64,000 nucleotides of DNA, taken from contig OY754987.1 of assembly GCA_963576475.1 (NCBI GenBank), positions 8,414,536-8,478,535 of the forward strand, written 5' to 3'. How positions within the stretch are numbered: the first letter of the stretch is position 1; each line of letters opens with the position of its first letter. The DNA comes from Molanna angustata. Lineage: Eukaryota > Arthropoda > Insecta > Trichoptera > Molannidae. Both the position numbers and the translations under genes were made by a program. Shown here in pieces: positions 21,090 through 34,857 of this stretch. The notes under the pieces were generated by a model. It saw only the letters and a list, made by a program, of their open reading frames with translations. It was not told the origin of the DNA and searched no databases.

Positions 21090-21131
21090 CTAGTTGTATG
21101 TAACACATGAGATCCAACTGTCGATAGCGAT
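21090..21131 (-). mobile_element. HINE 3' terminus (fragment)
   Basis: CTAGTTGTATGTAACACATG followed by AGATCCAACTGTCGATAGCG is the reversed terminal hairpin and subterminal repeat of the HINE family. Upstream family sequence is missing here. Confidence 0.7.
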
Positions 21132-21392
21132 CGGTTTTAGAAGACGATTGAATATTTCATGATATTGTATATATCATATAATATAAAAGTCTTTAATCTA
21201 CATATATAAATTACAAATAAAAAAAAACATTTATTGGTAATTAATTCTTAATTTGTACATAATAGTTAACAGTCTGAAAAAACTACATTTTTTAGACATC
21301 TCATACAAAGAAACGCTATAAATCAACATATAACGAAACAATATTAAGTATTGTTTTTTAGTGTTAATTTTTAATATGTGTACTATAGTTAA

Positions 21393-21812
21393 TAGTTGCA
21401 TGTACAACATGAGATCCAACTATCGATGGCGATTGTATGTACCTATAGTTGAAGAATAAGTACCAAACTATAAACCTTTGAATCAAAATTATTGAGTGTT
21501 TTAAGATATTTTGTTTTATATACAAAACATGTAGGTATCAATGTCAAGATAGAATGGTATGGAGGTCAGTCCTTTATTCCTACCCAGAATATGAAAACAG
21601 TATGATGGTATGTACACATGTTTGAAGATTAATTATCAAACTATCGAGTCCGTGGTGATATTGTGTACTAAATTCATTTTTTATAAATATTGTATAAAAA
21701 AGTTTGAGATGTAGGTACTACTACAATGTTCATATTTATTATAGAAAATTAAACTTTCGTTTTAATCGAGGTGTTTCGTTTTTCTTCGATATTTTTAAAA
21801 ACTATGGAAATA
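21393..21812 (-). mobile_element. HINE copy F, 5'-truncated and diverged
   Basis: Reversed family sequence runs from a mutated terminus (CATGTACAACATGAGATCCA) through the AGTATGGAGGTCAGTCC and ATGAAAACAGTATGATGG blocks. It ends in the CGATATTTTTAAAAACT block. The microsatellite and 5' hairpin are absent. It is more diverged than copies A-E. Confidence 0.7.
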
Positions 21813-22489
21813 AAGTTTTTTTTTACTTCAACGCACTAAATGAGGTATTTTTAGGGTACAATTGTGATGTGAGAATCTGATTATAAAATGCCCTTTTGAT
21901 ACTCGCTCCGATACGGGTATGTACCCAGTGAAGCGGGTGTCGGTCGCAAATAAAAAAAAAACAAATGTTGAGAATATATAAATAAATAAATAAAGTAATT
22001 TTGCTATTCCATACATTTTTTTTAAAATGAATTGGATACGTTATGAAATGACACGTCCGCGTCATAAAAATCCACTTTGCTTGAATCAAAATAACATTTT
22101 TGGCTGAAGATAACAATAGTGAGTCGTTAAAGGAAAAATAAAAGACTTTCATAAAATATTAGATATTTATGTTGGTATGACTGGTAGAAGACATTGCAGG
22201 GTAGAAAACACACAAGTTTTGTACGAAACGTCATTAATCAAACGTAAAAAAGCGACTTGATTCAGAAAACACAGCAATTTGTTTCGGAATAAAAGAATTT
22301 ATATAACAAATATGATCATTTACAAAAACAGGAATAAGACAGTGGCGTAGCTACCCAACAAAATAGAAAATTACAATGAAACTCTAAATAGAAAATTACA
22401 GATCATTCATAATATGGGAATGAGAACAATTTTAAAATGCAACAGACATACAAGAATAAACCTAATGTTAAATAAACAAAAATTAATGA
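21813..22489. other. AT-rich spacer with a lone hAT-like end
   Basis: No gene recognised. CAGTGGCGTAGCTACCC near 22342 matches the terminal repeat of the hAT-like MITE at 9574, but I see no partner end nearby. Confidence 0.4.
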
Positions 22490-22973
22490 CAATAAATCAA
22501 TACATTGAATATTGAATCGTCCATTTATTGAATATGGTAGTCACCTCTGGAGTGGCGCCCCCCAATACTTACTGAATACCCTCGACGCTGTCCAAAGGCG
22601 TGCTATACGTCTGATTGATGATCCATCACTGACTGATGGATTGCAATCACTAGAACACAGACGTAAAGTCGGTATTTTAAGTTTATTTTATAGATACTAC
22701 CACGGGAATTACTCAGAAGAACTTGCATCTTTGGTCCCTCCTCCACCCACTCGCAACAGAGTCACTCGCTTTACTCAATCGCAGCACCTATTCACAGTGG
22801 ACCTTCAACATATACGAACAAGTCGCTTCTCGAACTCCTTTATTAATACGGCAGCCCGACTGTGGAACGATCTTCCGAATTCTGTGTTTCCACCTTCGTA
22901 CAATCCGGGTCTTTTTAAAATCCGAATCAATAAACTCTTCTCTAGATTGCAAACCCCTCCCAACGCTACGTAG
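22490..22973 (+). pseudogene. LINE ORF2 C-terminal fragment
   Basis: An unbroken frame (NRPFIEYGSHLWSGAPQYLL, LDAVQRRAIRLIDDP, SLEHRRKVGILSLFYRYYHG, ARLWNDLPNSVFPP, NPGLFKIRIN) covers the region after RT of a Jockey/CR1-like LINE, ending at 22971-22973. The RT catalytic part is missing. The open frame over 150 codons suggests a fairly recent insertion. A different LINE tail follows at once. Confidence 0.8.
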
Positions 22974-23395
22974 TGCACTTCTTCGGAAGAGAAAAATGGA
23001 CCCAAATCCTAATAGCTGGTGTCCCCTACGTAGACATGTTAAAAAATTATATTATTCAATGCCAATGTTTACACTTACCCCACGAGAGGATGTCAGGAAT
23101 TTATACTTCCAAAAAACGAGATTTACAAGTACACAAAATAGTTTATACCAATAAAGGTCTAAAAATATATAATAGTCTGCCACCAAACATAAAAGTCTTG
23201 TCACCTTCAGTAGGCTAGGTGTTGAATACATAATATATGTAGTTAAAAATATTAATGTTCTCCATAGTTTTACATGTTTTTATAATTGATACTTTTTGTT
23301 TAAAAAAATTATATACTTCTTGTTTATACTTGATGTATTAATTTATATATATTTTTACGTCTAAATAAAATTGACTATTATTATTATTATTACTA
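22974..23395 (+). pseudogene. Second LINE 3' end with a (TTA)n tail
   Basis: The frame ending near 23218 reads KKRDLQVHKIVYTNKGLKIY then NSLPPNIKVL, another ORF2 C-terminus (VYYKGVKLYNxLPxxIK in relatives). A 3' UTR with TTTTTACGTCTAAATAAAA and a (TTA)n tail at ~23376-23395 follows. The same UTR and tail recur alone at 25426-25530, so two insertions of this family are present. Confidence 0.7.
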
Positions 23396-23539
23396 ACAGC
23401 GGATTCATGCAAAGCATGTGGGCCAATTTTAAAAAGGGGCCCAATCTTAAAAATCAAACTCAAACAAAGCTAACACATGCTTTTGTAATTATTATAAAAA
23501 CTTAATTTGCGTGCCACATTAAGACTAAGAACAACATAT

Positions 23540-23861
23540 TTCTTCTTCATCTTTTTTTGGTAGATCTATGATCTGTTTCTACAGATCCTGGGACGAGGAT
23601 TTCCAGCTCTCCTTCCATCTCTTTGATTGTCTTCCGGATGGTCGGCGTCCCTCTGGTATCTCGCGCATTATTATCTTTGGCAGCCTTTCTGGATTCATCC
23701 TCTCTACATGATCTCTCCAGTATCGTCTTCTATGCCTGCTCCACCTTACAATATCCTCCACACTGCAAGTTCTTTGGATCTCCTAATTGGGAATTCTGTC
23801 TCTGAGGGTTCTGCCCAAGACAGGTCAAAACTAATCTACAACAACAAAATTAATCTTCTTA
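23540..23861 (-). pseudogene. RTE-like LINE ORF2 C-terminus, antisense
   Basis: The reverse strand reads RRRYWRDHVERMNPERLPKI then GRRPSGRQSKRWKESW, the HVxRM..RLPK..GRRxxGRPxKRW motif ending RTE-like ORF2. The clearest frame is 23579-23761. It is related to 12040-12385. No RT core is present. Confidence 0.7.
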
Positions 23862-24063
23862 TTTTTCTTTTCCTTGTCTTACAGTATTGACTGACTGATT
23901 AACTGATTTTTTAGCGCCAGAATGTTCTGTCCTGTATTGTTGGAGCTGGTATATGGGTTTTATTTTATCTAACTCATATTTTCCCATCATGTGGACGTCC
24001 TTTTTCTCTCCTGTTATCTGGGAGTAGGTACTAGAGCAGTTTGCACCACACGATAATCGAATC

Positions 24064-24094
24064 GCTGGTTACCCCACATTGTGGGGTAACCAGC
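24064..24094. repeat. Perfect 31-nt hairpin
   Basis: GCTGGTTACCCCACA, a single T, then the exact complement. It lies directly before a HINE 3' terminus and could be a snap-back junction or a termination-like structure. No function shown. Confidence 0.8.
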
Positions 24095-24141
24095 ATACTA
24101 TCGCTATCGACAGTTGGATCTCATGTGTTACATGCAACTAG
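24095..24141 (+). mobile_element. HINE 3' terminus (solo)
   Basis: It holds ATACTATCGCTATCGACAGT then CATGTGTTACATGCAACTAG^T. The terminal 47 bases of the family stand alone, with the rest replaced by the hairpin at 24064-24094. Confidence 0.75.
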
Positions 24142-24838
24142 TATTAAATAAAATCTAAGCTATTGTTACTTTGTTAGAAATGTTTCATCAACTGTACGTC
24201 CTTTATTTCTTTTTTCATCGTATTAAAATTTTTTGGAGCTAATAATGGAGTTATATCATCAAATGTGACAGTTGCAAATATTAAAAAAAAACGTAACAAA
24301 TTGAACCAAACGCTTTGAGATACCTACCGCATAAAAAAAACCGCATGAATGATAAAACAGATGTTCTCGTTAAATCAATGAGTAAACAAATTTAACCATC
24401 AAACTTTTCTCACTTCATAAAATATTTTAATGTTCATCCGTCTATTCCGGGCACAATGGTTTGTTTTATAGCGCCCATAGTGTTTGTATTATTGCGGTTG
24501 TGTCTGTTTGCGTTGGTTAGCCGATAATATATATTATAACATCACATCTAAAGACCACAATTGTGGGGTGTGGGGGGAGGGGGAGGGGTGTGACCGGTGT
24601 GTAGACCAAAAACCTTAAATGACGATGCTGTGAGTTTATATTTAAAAAATTATCTACCAATAAAATACTATTGACAAATCAACATCGCATGACATAGTTC
24701 AGCAATGAAAAATATTAAAAAAAATATATAACATTAAAAAATATTAATGTTCTCTATACTTTTACATGTTTTAATAATGTAGTGTCATACTCTGTATCAT
24801 AATTTATTATTGTATCAAAAAAACGAGTGGGTTGTGGC
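24142..24838. other. AT-rich spacer
   Basis: No gene recognised. A G-rich patch (GGGGTGTGGGGGGAGGGGGA, ~24562-24590) is the only compositional feature. Confidence 0.4.
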
Positions 24839-25425
24839 CAACACTAAACTCTCCACCACACAATAAAGCTTCCCTGCTAATATTACACTCCAATATCAAT
24901 ATGAAATCAAATATGTTACTAAACATTGCTTAACATAAAAATTCTCCTATATATTTTTCATACAAAATATCGATTAATATAAACATAATTATTGAAAGGA
25001 TATTTAAGGTTGGCAAACTCTGAATGCAGTTTTGTGAAAATTCTTTTTTATGCATAAATAATTCAAATAAAATGAAAATATCTCAAATTTCCAGGTCGTG
25101 AGAGCATTTTTAAAGTTTTAACAGATGAAATCATAGAGAAATAATTAACTGTTGTCTATGGAAAACTAATCAGCTCTAAGTTTATGTACTTCACACATAT
25201 GGTATCAATATGAAGTTCATCAGTCATTTGGTTTGGGCTGTACAGAGGACACAAATTTTCAAATTTGTGTACGGCATACGGCATACACACAAAAACATCA
25301 CGATGAAACTCAAAGTATACACTCTCTACATGATACCCATTGAGAAATTGATGTAAAAAAAATACGCTTAAAAATTGTGAAATCATGACTCTCCACTATT
25401 CCATAGTTGGTAGTGGAGAGTAAAA
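24839..25425 (-). repeat. Repeat family R, short uninterrupted copy
   Basis: Read in reverse, it begins ACTCTCCACTACCAACTATG and ends GTGGAGAGTTTAGTGTTGGC CACAACCCACTCG. It aligns by eye with the start and end of 16553-19655 but lacks the LINE and the extra internal units. At ~590 bp it is the best guide to the family's basic length. It has no coding capacity and no recognised class. Confidence 0.65.
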
Positions 25426-25530
25426 ATTATGTATATCCTTTTTGTTTATACTTGATGTATTAATTTTGTATTTTTTACGTCTAAATAAAAGATAGGTACT
25501 CTTATTATTATTATTATTATTAATGAGTTT
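25426..25530 (+). mobile_element. LINE 3' end with (TTA)n tail
   Basis: It shares TTGTTTATACTTGATGTATT and TTTTTACGTCTAAATAAAA with 23330-23370 and ends in (TTA)7-like repeats. It is a very short 5'-truncated insertion next to the end of repeat R. Confidence 0.65.
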
Positions 25531-25539
25531 CACTACCCG

Positions 25540-25660
25540 TTCTGAATGTAGTGTCTTTTGAGACAAGACAAGTGTGGGGGAATACACGTATGTGTCGCGC
25601 TTCCTTTTATATGGTAATGCACATCCACACACCTGTCGCTTGATACCTGGTATTGATTTG
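25540..25660 (-). repeat. Dispersed repeat shared with 8940-9050
   Basis: In reverse it reads GGTGTGTGGATGTGCATTAC, TATAAAAGGAAGCGCGACAC and TACGTGTATTCCC, parallel to the forward sequence near 8950. Both copies keep the TATAAAAGGAAGC core. Class unknown. Confidence 0.55.
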
Positions 25661-25861
25661 TTTAAATTCATGTTCAATAATCTGTAAATTTTTTGCCATA
25701 AAGCAATTTCTTTCAACCAACCGAAACAAAATGAGGTCATTAAAAGTGCAATGGTAGGTAGGTACATTCAATTTATAACAAAAAAACAAACAGACATTCA
25801 AATATATGATATTATTACTTTTTTTTTCTTTATAAAAAAAAAAATATCAATATAATAATAA

Positions 25862-26160
25862 CGTCCAGGGTTCGATCCCCGGCAGATGAGAAATTTATAT
25901 AAAGTAATTTCTCGCTCTAATTTTGAAAAATAAACTCTTGAAGATGCATCGAATTACACATTTGGAGCATAGAAATTTGAAAATTGTTTAAAAAAATGGT
26001 GATGATATGGCTGTGATGATGATGGTACGCGGGCTGGGTTCGATCCCCAACAGAGAAGGAGTTTATTGAAATTAATATCTCTCGCAAATATTGCTCCTCT
26101 GGGCTGGAAAAACCCTATCCTTTTTTTGCTATGAAATATTATTTTTTTTTTGCTTTAATT
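25862..26160 (+). repeat. SINE-like sequence with two B-box-like motifs
   Basis: GGTTCGATCCCC occurs at ~25869-25880 and 26037-26048. Each is followed by a similar AGA.GAG..TTTAT segment and an ATTTCTCGC / ATCTCTCGC segment. B boxes of this form mark tRNA-derived SINEs. The A boxes are not clear, so these are probably partial copies. Confidence 0.5.
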
Positions 26161-26184
26161 ATAGTATCTTATATATATTTTCTT

Positions 26185-26652
26185 TAGATCATTGGTCTGA
26201 GAAGACATCTTGCATCTCGGACGATGTCTAGAAAAACCAGTCACAATCTACAAAAGGTTGCTACGCCCCGTACTACCTTATGGTTCTGAATGTTGGGTTT
26301 TGAGTAAAAAAGATGAATTGTCTCTACTAGTGTTCGAGAGAAAAATACTCAGAAGGATATTCGGACCTGTGCAGGTAAACCGGAGCTTGGAGAATAGGAT
26401 ACAACGATGAGATCTACAATATTTATAATGAGCCCAACATTATAAAGGTGATTAAAATAGGGAAGCTGCGATGGGCAGGACACGTGGAAAGAATGGGCGA
26501 TGAAAGAGTGCCAAAAAGGGTCCTGCACACAAAGCCACAAGGTAGACGAAACGTTGGTTGACCCAAGCTCCGATGGGTGAATGGCGTGCAGCGGGATGTG
26601 GAGGCTGTTGGTGTAAGGGACTGGAGGGGAGTATGTCAGGATAGAGGGAGAT
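26185..26652 (+). pseudogene. RTE-like LINE ORF2 C-terminal half, frameshifted
   Basis: The first block (26210-26410) reads IYKRLLRPVLPYGSECWVLS and then LVFERKILRRIFGP. After a frame change come LRWAGHVERMGDERVPKRVL, GRRNVG and DWRGVCQDR. This matches the YGSETWxLxxxxxxxLxxxERKILRxIFGP ... LRWxGHVxRM ... GRR tail of RTE-like ORF2. At least one frameshift near 26400 and a stop near 26560 disrupt it. The catalytic RT core lies upstream and is missing. Confidence 0.75.
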
Positions 26653-27758
<1,106 letters not shown>

Positions 27759-27785
27759 CTAAAGTAATAAAGCAATCAAAATGTT

Positions 27786-27825
27786 AGTGTATGTGTGTGT
27801 GTATGTGTGTGTGTGTGTGTTTGTC
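27786..27825. repeat. (TG)n-rich microsatellite
   Basis: Short TGTGTG tract with TATG interruptions just after the (TA)n block. Confidence 0.7.
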
Positions 27826-28719
27826 TCACGCCTTCTGAAAAACCAAGAGCTTCTAAAAATCTAATTTAAGTGCGAACATGTACCAGTATACCTGATGCAG
27901 TGTCACGCTAAAAAGAATGCGATAAAAATGCTGAATTTTAAAAATATTTAAATAATTATTTTTTTCATACAAAATTTTCCAAGTCATATCTGTCAAAAAA
28001 GTGTACATTTTGCACGCAAATATCTGTTAGTTTAAAAGTTAGAAGTAGGTATTTACACAAAAAAAATATATTTTGAAGTATAACTTAGCGTTTAAGTGAA
28101 AAACATGGTGAATATTTGGTATAATTATAATGTTTAACTTATTTTTAAAGTAAGCCTTTTGTACATAAACGCCGCCATTTTAATATCTTTTCATACAATA
28201 TTTCATTTTCCCACCGAATGAATATGTTCTTGAAAATAATAAACCTTTGAAATAAATGTAATTATGAAATAATAAAATGAAACACAAGACATTACGGCAA
28301 GTTTTAAGACATATATTGTAAAAATGTGTTATTTATTAGTAAAGATAAAGGCATAATAAAATTGCATAATTTGTAAATAATATTTGATTTTTCTGACAAT
28401 TTTCATTTTTATGGCATCGAACAAACCAATGTAGGTACCTACATATTCAAAAAATGTATCCGAACCATTCGATATTACTTACGTGTTCGAATCGTTTCCA
28501 TGGCTACAGAAAGAATGCGATATTCAAATAAAATTTGTTAGGAATCGAATTTATTTAGAAGGTTGTTGTAGGTAGGTACCTACCTAATACTATTTACTTA
28601 CAAATCAACAATAATATACCTATACTGATTTCCTATAGGAAAATTATTTTATTTATTTATTTATCAACCGTTTGTCCGATTATAATGAAACTTTGGTGAA
28701 TTGTCGAGCGTATGCCCAG
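27826..28719. other. AT-rich spacer
   Basis: No gene recognised. GTAGGTAGGTACCTACCTA near 28570 is a short palindromic word typical of this genome's background. Confidence 0.4.
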
Positions 28720-29345
28720 GATGGTTTTTGGATTTAAATTTTTTTCTTATTCTTCTTCTTCTTCGTGTATTTGGTCGTTTTACCTATGAAGGGGGAGTAT
28801 CCTGGGAAAAGAAGGTCCGACTGTCCCTCCATCTCTTCACAGGTCTTCCAGGACGGGTTCTGCATATAAACTTTTTTCTTCTTTTTCTTCAACGTGTACT
28901 TGGTCATCTTACCTATGAAGATGAACTATCCTGGGAGATGAAGGTCCAATTTTCCTTCCATCTCTTCGCAGGTTTCTGGATTTAAACTTTTTTCTTCTTC
29001 TTCTTCATCGTCTATTTGGTCATTTTACCTTTGAAGGTGGACTAACCTGGGAGAAGAATGTCCAATTTTCCTTCCATCTCTTCGCAGGTATCTAGATTTA
29101 AACTTATTTCTTCTTCTTCTTCTTCATCGTGTATTTTTGGTCATTTTACCTATGAAGTTGGAGAATCCTGGGAGAAGAAGGTCCAACTGTCCTTCCATCT
29201 CTTCGCAGGTATCTGGGTTTAAAATTTTTTCTTCTTCTTCGTGTATTTAGTCATTTTACCTATTAAGTAGAGCATCCTGGGAAAAGAAGGTTCTTTCATC
29301 TCTTCGCGGTTCTTCCAGGATGGTTTCTGGGTTTAAACTTTTCTT
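28720..29345. repeat. Minisatellite 1, ~120-bp unit, 5-6 copies
   Basis: Each unit has TTTAAACTTTTTTCTTCTTC, TTGGTCATTTTACCTATGAA, GGAGAAGAAGGTCCAAC and TCCTTCCATCTCTTCGCAGG. Units start near 28734, 28862, 28981, 29097, 29218 and 29331. Confidence 0.85.
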
Positions 29346-29349
29346 AACC

Positions 29350-29520
29350 GACTGATGGGACGGGATGTAATGAAGGGAAGGGAGGCACTAAAGGGCCTGA
29401 AGGGACGGGAGGTATAAAACTGCCTGAAGGGACGGAAGGTACTGAAGGGCCTGATGGGAAGGGACGTAATGAGGGATTAAAGGGACGGGAAGTACTGAAG
29501 GGCCTGAAGCGGCGGGTCCT
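29350..29520. repeat. Minisatellite 2, GC-richer ~40-bp unit
   Basis: Repeats of GGCCTGAAGGGACGGGAGGT with ACTGAAG. Composition is sharply different from the surrounding sequence. Confidence 0.8.
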
Positions 29521-29527
29521 GGAGTCT

Positions 29528-30000
29528 AATTCTTTTTCTTCTTAATTTTATGTAGACCTTTAGGGCAGTTTTTATACAAACTATTTCTTTTATGTATACA
29601 TTTGGGTCATTTTTTTATAAAAATTATTTCCTTTAGTCTAATTATTATTCTTCTTCATTTAAGTACGTAGACTTTTGGGAGAGTTTTAATACAAACTATT
29701 TCCAATAGTCTTATTCATTTTCTTTTATGTAGACCTTTTGGTCAGTATTTATACAAACTATTTCCAATAGTCTAAATATTCTTCTTCTTCTTTTTTGTAG
29801 ACCTTTGGATGAGCTTTTATACTATCTATTTCCAATAGTCTAATTCTTCTATTAGGTATAGGTATGTATTTTTACTTATTTTATGTAGACCATTGGAATA
29901 GTTTTTTATACAAACTTTTTCTTATAGTCTTATACTTATTTTTCTCTTTTTTATTTAGTCTTTTGGGTTAGTTTTAAGTCTAATAGTCTATTGTGCAGAA
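29528..30000. repeat. Minisatellite 3, ~60-70-bp unit, about 7 copies
   Basis: Each unit contains ATGTAGACCTTTGGG, TTTTTATACAAACTATTTCC and AATAGTCTAATTCTTCTTC with drift between units. Confidence 0.75.
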
Positions 30001-30159
30001 ATATTATTAACGATATGCACACTTGATGAAAATACATATGAAATGAATGGGATGTGACGATATAACCTGCACTAGAATCTTTTCAATACTTTTGTTTAAT
30101 TAAATTTAAACCATTTATATCATCCTATTTTGAATAATTTTCAACACCTAATATTTAAA

Positions 30160-30625
30160 GAATGGGGGTTGTGGCCATTACTGAACTCTTCACAACATTT
30201 ATATTCAAATTAAAAACTATTTACTATTGTTCAAGTCTTCTTCTTCTTCGTTAATGAAGACTTTCAGTCAAATTGAGCAAAAATATAATGCACACGTGAT
30301 GAAAAAATATAAAAACGAATGGGATGTGACCAATACTAGATCTTTTCAGCACCTACGTTTGTTTAATCAAATTTTAACCACATCCCAACATCCAAAATTA
30401 CTTAATTTTCAATAGGTACACATTACAATTTGTTTTCGATGATAATATTTAAAAATGGGGGTTGTGGCCAAACCAATCTCTTTACAACGTTGATAAACAG
30501 TCATATTTAAAACCATTACGCATAGTCCATGCGAGCAGAAATTGTATAAATATTATAATTCATTCACACTTTATAGCAATGCATAAAAAAGAATGGGTTG
30601 TGGCCATCACTTGAACATTTTACAA
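30160..30625 (-). repeat. Three stacked R-family termini
   Basis: GGGTTGTGGCCA followed by ACTGAACTCTTCAC-like sequence occurs near 30167, 30461 and 30595. This is the reversed 3' end of repeat family R (GAGAGTTTAGTGTTGGCCAC). Related AT-rich sequence lies between them. Confidence 0.55.
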
Positions 30626-30701
30626 TACTTAAACTCAATCAAATTTCAAACCACTTTTCATAGTCTGATATTGCAAAATAATTGGGTGACAATATTATAA
30701 A

Positions 30702-31435
<734 letters not shown>

Positions 31436-31464
31436 CATATTTCACCCGTGAAAACATCAAATAT

Positions 31465-31682
<218 letters not shown>

Positions 31683-31849
31683 TCCCACTACATTTTTTGC
31701 GTCCGCCAAATATCCGACAGATCGGCGTCCACCACTTCTACTTATTATTTTAGGTTTATGTCAGTGAATTTAGAGCTATTTGTTGCTCACAATCATTGTA
31801 GCCATAAGGTTTTTCTTGTAAATTGAAAAATATAAATATTCAGTTTTAT

Positions 31850-32190
31850 CCTATTTTGGTACGTTTGACACATCATTTTCATACTTTCGTCCATGTGTAT
31901 ATTTTTTGTATATTTTACAAATATCTTCCTATAGTTTTCACGTCCATTTTTTTATCTTTATTACTGCGTCCGGTGTATATTTTTTGTATATTTTATATAT
32001 TTCTTCATATAGTTTTCACGTCCATTTTTCTATCTTTATTACTACTTCCGGTGTATATTAAAAAACTTTCCTATGCATAATTGACATCATACTTGCGTCC
32101 ATGTGTATATTTTTCGATATTTTATATATTTCGTATATTTTATATAGTTTTCACGTCCATTTGTTCTAGCTTTATTACAACGCCTTCTGT
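31850..32190. repeat. Left subterminal repeats of unit 1
   Basis: Three to four units of about 90 bp carry CGTCCATGTGTATATTTTT or CGTCCGGTGTATATTTTTTG and ATATAGTTTTCACGTCCATT. The CGTCC word recurs at both ends of the unit. Confidence 0.7.
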
Positions 32191-33724
32191 ACACAGGTGA
32201 TTCTTAGTGTGTACATAAGTGCACTACACTGCCTTCTAAAATTAATAAATATATATTATATAAAAAAAAACTTATTCAAAACACTTGCAAAAATACGTTA
32301 TAATGGTACCTAGTAACTTTGTTAGTAGATGCGTGTTTGTATATAGCGCCAAAATTCGTATATTATAGGATTGTGTGCATAATTTATATGAACGTAATTT
32401 TTCTACATATTATCTCATACTAATACGAAATTTTGCCGATCCGTGATTGTGAGCGACACAGATAGCGCTTCATTGGTATGTGTTAGAAAAGGACAGAACA
32501 CTGTCCCGGTCCGTGCTTTGCTCCAGACATGCGTATTGAAGACAATACTGTCCATAATGAGTTAACATCAACATGCGTAATAACAACATTTTACTTATTA
32601 TTTGTAAGGATTATTTTACATTAACTTACGTACAATGTTATGACAAACATCTGTGGTGTGATTGTGAAGTTTGTCCAAATGTTCATTAGTGTCAGAGTAA
32701 AATTAAAAACATCTTTTGTAATATCAATAAGGATATTAAAAAAAATATATCAATTAAATTGCTCGTTCTATATTATAGGGATGTTTATTTCAATGTCGAT
32801 GTACTGATATTATCAATTTAACAACTATGTTTTTTTAAATACCTACGATGTTTAGAAACATATTGTGAATTATTGTTCAATTTATTGACAGCTTACTGTT
32901 GAGTCCAACGGTGTTTTTATACGCAGTTTTGAAGAAAACTACATTATTATAACATAAGACCATCTCAATGTTTTTTCAACGATGTTACACCAACGAACAT
33001 TTGATCTCCTCTATCCTAGAGTTTTATACAATCTTGTAATCGAAAGGCATGCACAAATGTAAGAGCGTTGAACTTTTTTTTTAATTTTCATATAGATATC
33101 AACCGGGAGTATAACATCTAGGATTTTATGAATCTTTTATATATTTTGAAGAACTCGTATATTATACAAATAACAAAAGTTTTTATTTGATTTTTTTGTT
33201 GTGATATATTTAGTCAAAAGCTAATTTTGTGTTAAAAAATGTTGGGGAAATTCATTATTTAAATATTATATAAAACACACTACATAGGTACCTACTTTGT
33301 TTAATGTCACTATTTATTAGATGAAGTACTTACGTACTAGGTACATCATATAAATTTAATATGTACCCAAACATTATTTCTTTCAAAATAAATAATAGAA
33401 TAAAACAAAATTCAAAGGCTCGCCATTGAAAAAATATATAAATATAAAAATAATAATAAATACTTCCTTGCACCCTGCGCATGTGGCCATTTCATTGCTA
33501 TTCGACAATTTCATCTAATTTATTTACCTAGTATTTCCAGCCCCGATAAGCAAGAGTTACGTGAGAAATAATTTTAAATAAATTTATAAGCATGAATGTA
33601 GATACCTACATATTATGTTTATGTAAAAATGAACTGCAGATAATTTCAATCACTAGCCGCCTATGCTTCTGATCGTGGTACATAATCAATAATCAGAGTG
33701 TCTATCGTCCGAATATGGGCTCCG
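32191..33724. other. AT-rich interior of unit 1
   Basis: No gene recognised. It contains the short dispersed repeat at 33461-33525 (ACTTCCTTGCACCCTGCGCA). Confidence 0.45.
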
Positions 33725-33858
33725 GTTTTTCTATTTGACTTCAAAGTTGGAAAAACCGTAAAAAATATAGACCCTACATACAAATATCGCGTATCCTGGC
33801 TTGAAACATTGCCGATATGTTAAGAGAACAAAGTTCTTTTAAACAAATTGATGGTTGG
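33725..33858 (-). mobile_element. HINE 5' end fragment (copy H0)
   Basis: Reversed TCCAACCATCAATTTGTT with the AGAACTTTGTTCTC hairpin and the CAAGCCAGGATACGCGATAT and GACTTCAAAGTTGG... blocks. Only the first ~130 bases of the family are present. Confidence 0.7.
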
Positions 33859-34004
33859 ATCAATATTTAGGAACTAAAACACTGAACGAAAATGAATATC
33901 AATATTCGATGGATACCTCGACTATTATAAATTAGATCATTTTTAAAGAAACTAACACACTGAACGAAAATCAATATTCGATTGAAATCTTGACTATTAT
34001 AAAA

Positions 34005-34130
34005 CTAGTTGCATGAAACACATGAGATCCAACTGTCGATAGCGATAGTATGTATAGTTGAAGAATAAGTACCAAACTATAAAATCATTAATCCAAATTA
34101 TTGAATATTTTAAGATATTTTGTTTTTTAT
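34005..34130 (-). mobile_element. HINE copy H1, short 3' piece fused to H2
   Basis: Reversed 3' terminus (CTAGTTGCATGAAACACATG) plus ~100 bases upstream. In its own orientation it begins directly after the CTAGT of H2, repeating the arrangement of copies A and B. Confidence 0.75.
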
Positions 34131-34131
34131 A

Positions 34132-34857
34132 CTAGTTGCATGTAACACATGAGATCCAACTGTCGATAGTGATAGTATGTACAGTTGAAGAATAGGTAAG
34201 TACGAAACTATAAACCCATAAATACAAATTATTTAATATTTTAAGATATTTGGTTTTCTATACAACACATGTACCTAGGTATGTATGTCAAGATAGGATA
34301 GTATGGAGGTCAGTCCTTTGATCCTACCCAGAATATGAAAACAGCATGATGGTATGTATGTATGTTGGGAGATTAGTATCAAATTATTAAGTCTTCTTAG
34401 ATATTGTGAGTAGGCTACTTCCATACAAATTGTATGAAGCAATGTCGTCACTAAATTCAATTTTTATAAAAATTATTAAAAAAAATTTGAGATGTGCTAA
34501 TACAATCTAATATTTTTTATAGAAAATTAAATTATCTAGTTGGGGTATTTCGGCTTTTTTAAAAAGATATTTTTAAAAAGTTTGGAAATATAGGCAGTTA
34601 ATCTCATAAATTTATCATAAAAAAAATATTTTTATTAATAAAAAATGTTTGAGAAACCCTGGAATTAAAAAAAAAAAAATTGAGATTTTGTATTTGTCTA
34701 TGTTCATACCAATTTTCAGCTTTCTAGCTTTTATGGTTTCTGAGATGTATGGAAAAATAAACCAAAATTTCAAAAGTTGATAACCCCTGACTGAAACAAA
34801 AATTCACAATTCTGAGTATAAAAGTTTTGTAGACCTGTAAATATTCATATATTCTAC
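34132..34857 (-). mobile_element. HINE copy H2, lacking the 5' third
   Basis: Reversed family sequence from CTAGTTGCATGTAACACATG to the ATTCATATATTCT block just before the microsatellite. The 5' hairpin and (GT)n are absent. Confidence 0.75.

Noticed and set aside
25862..25900. GGTTCGATCCCC read as a functional tRNA gene
   Set aside because: No acceptor stem, A box or anticodon arm could be built around it; a SINE fragment is likelier.
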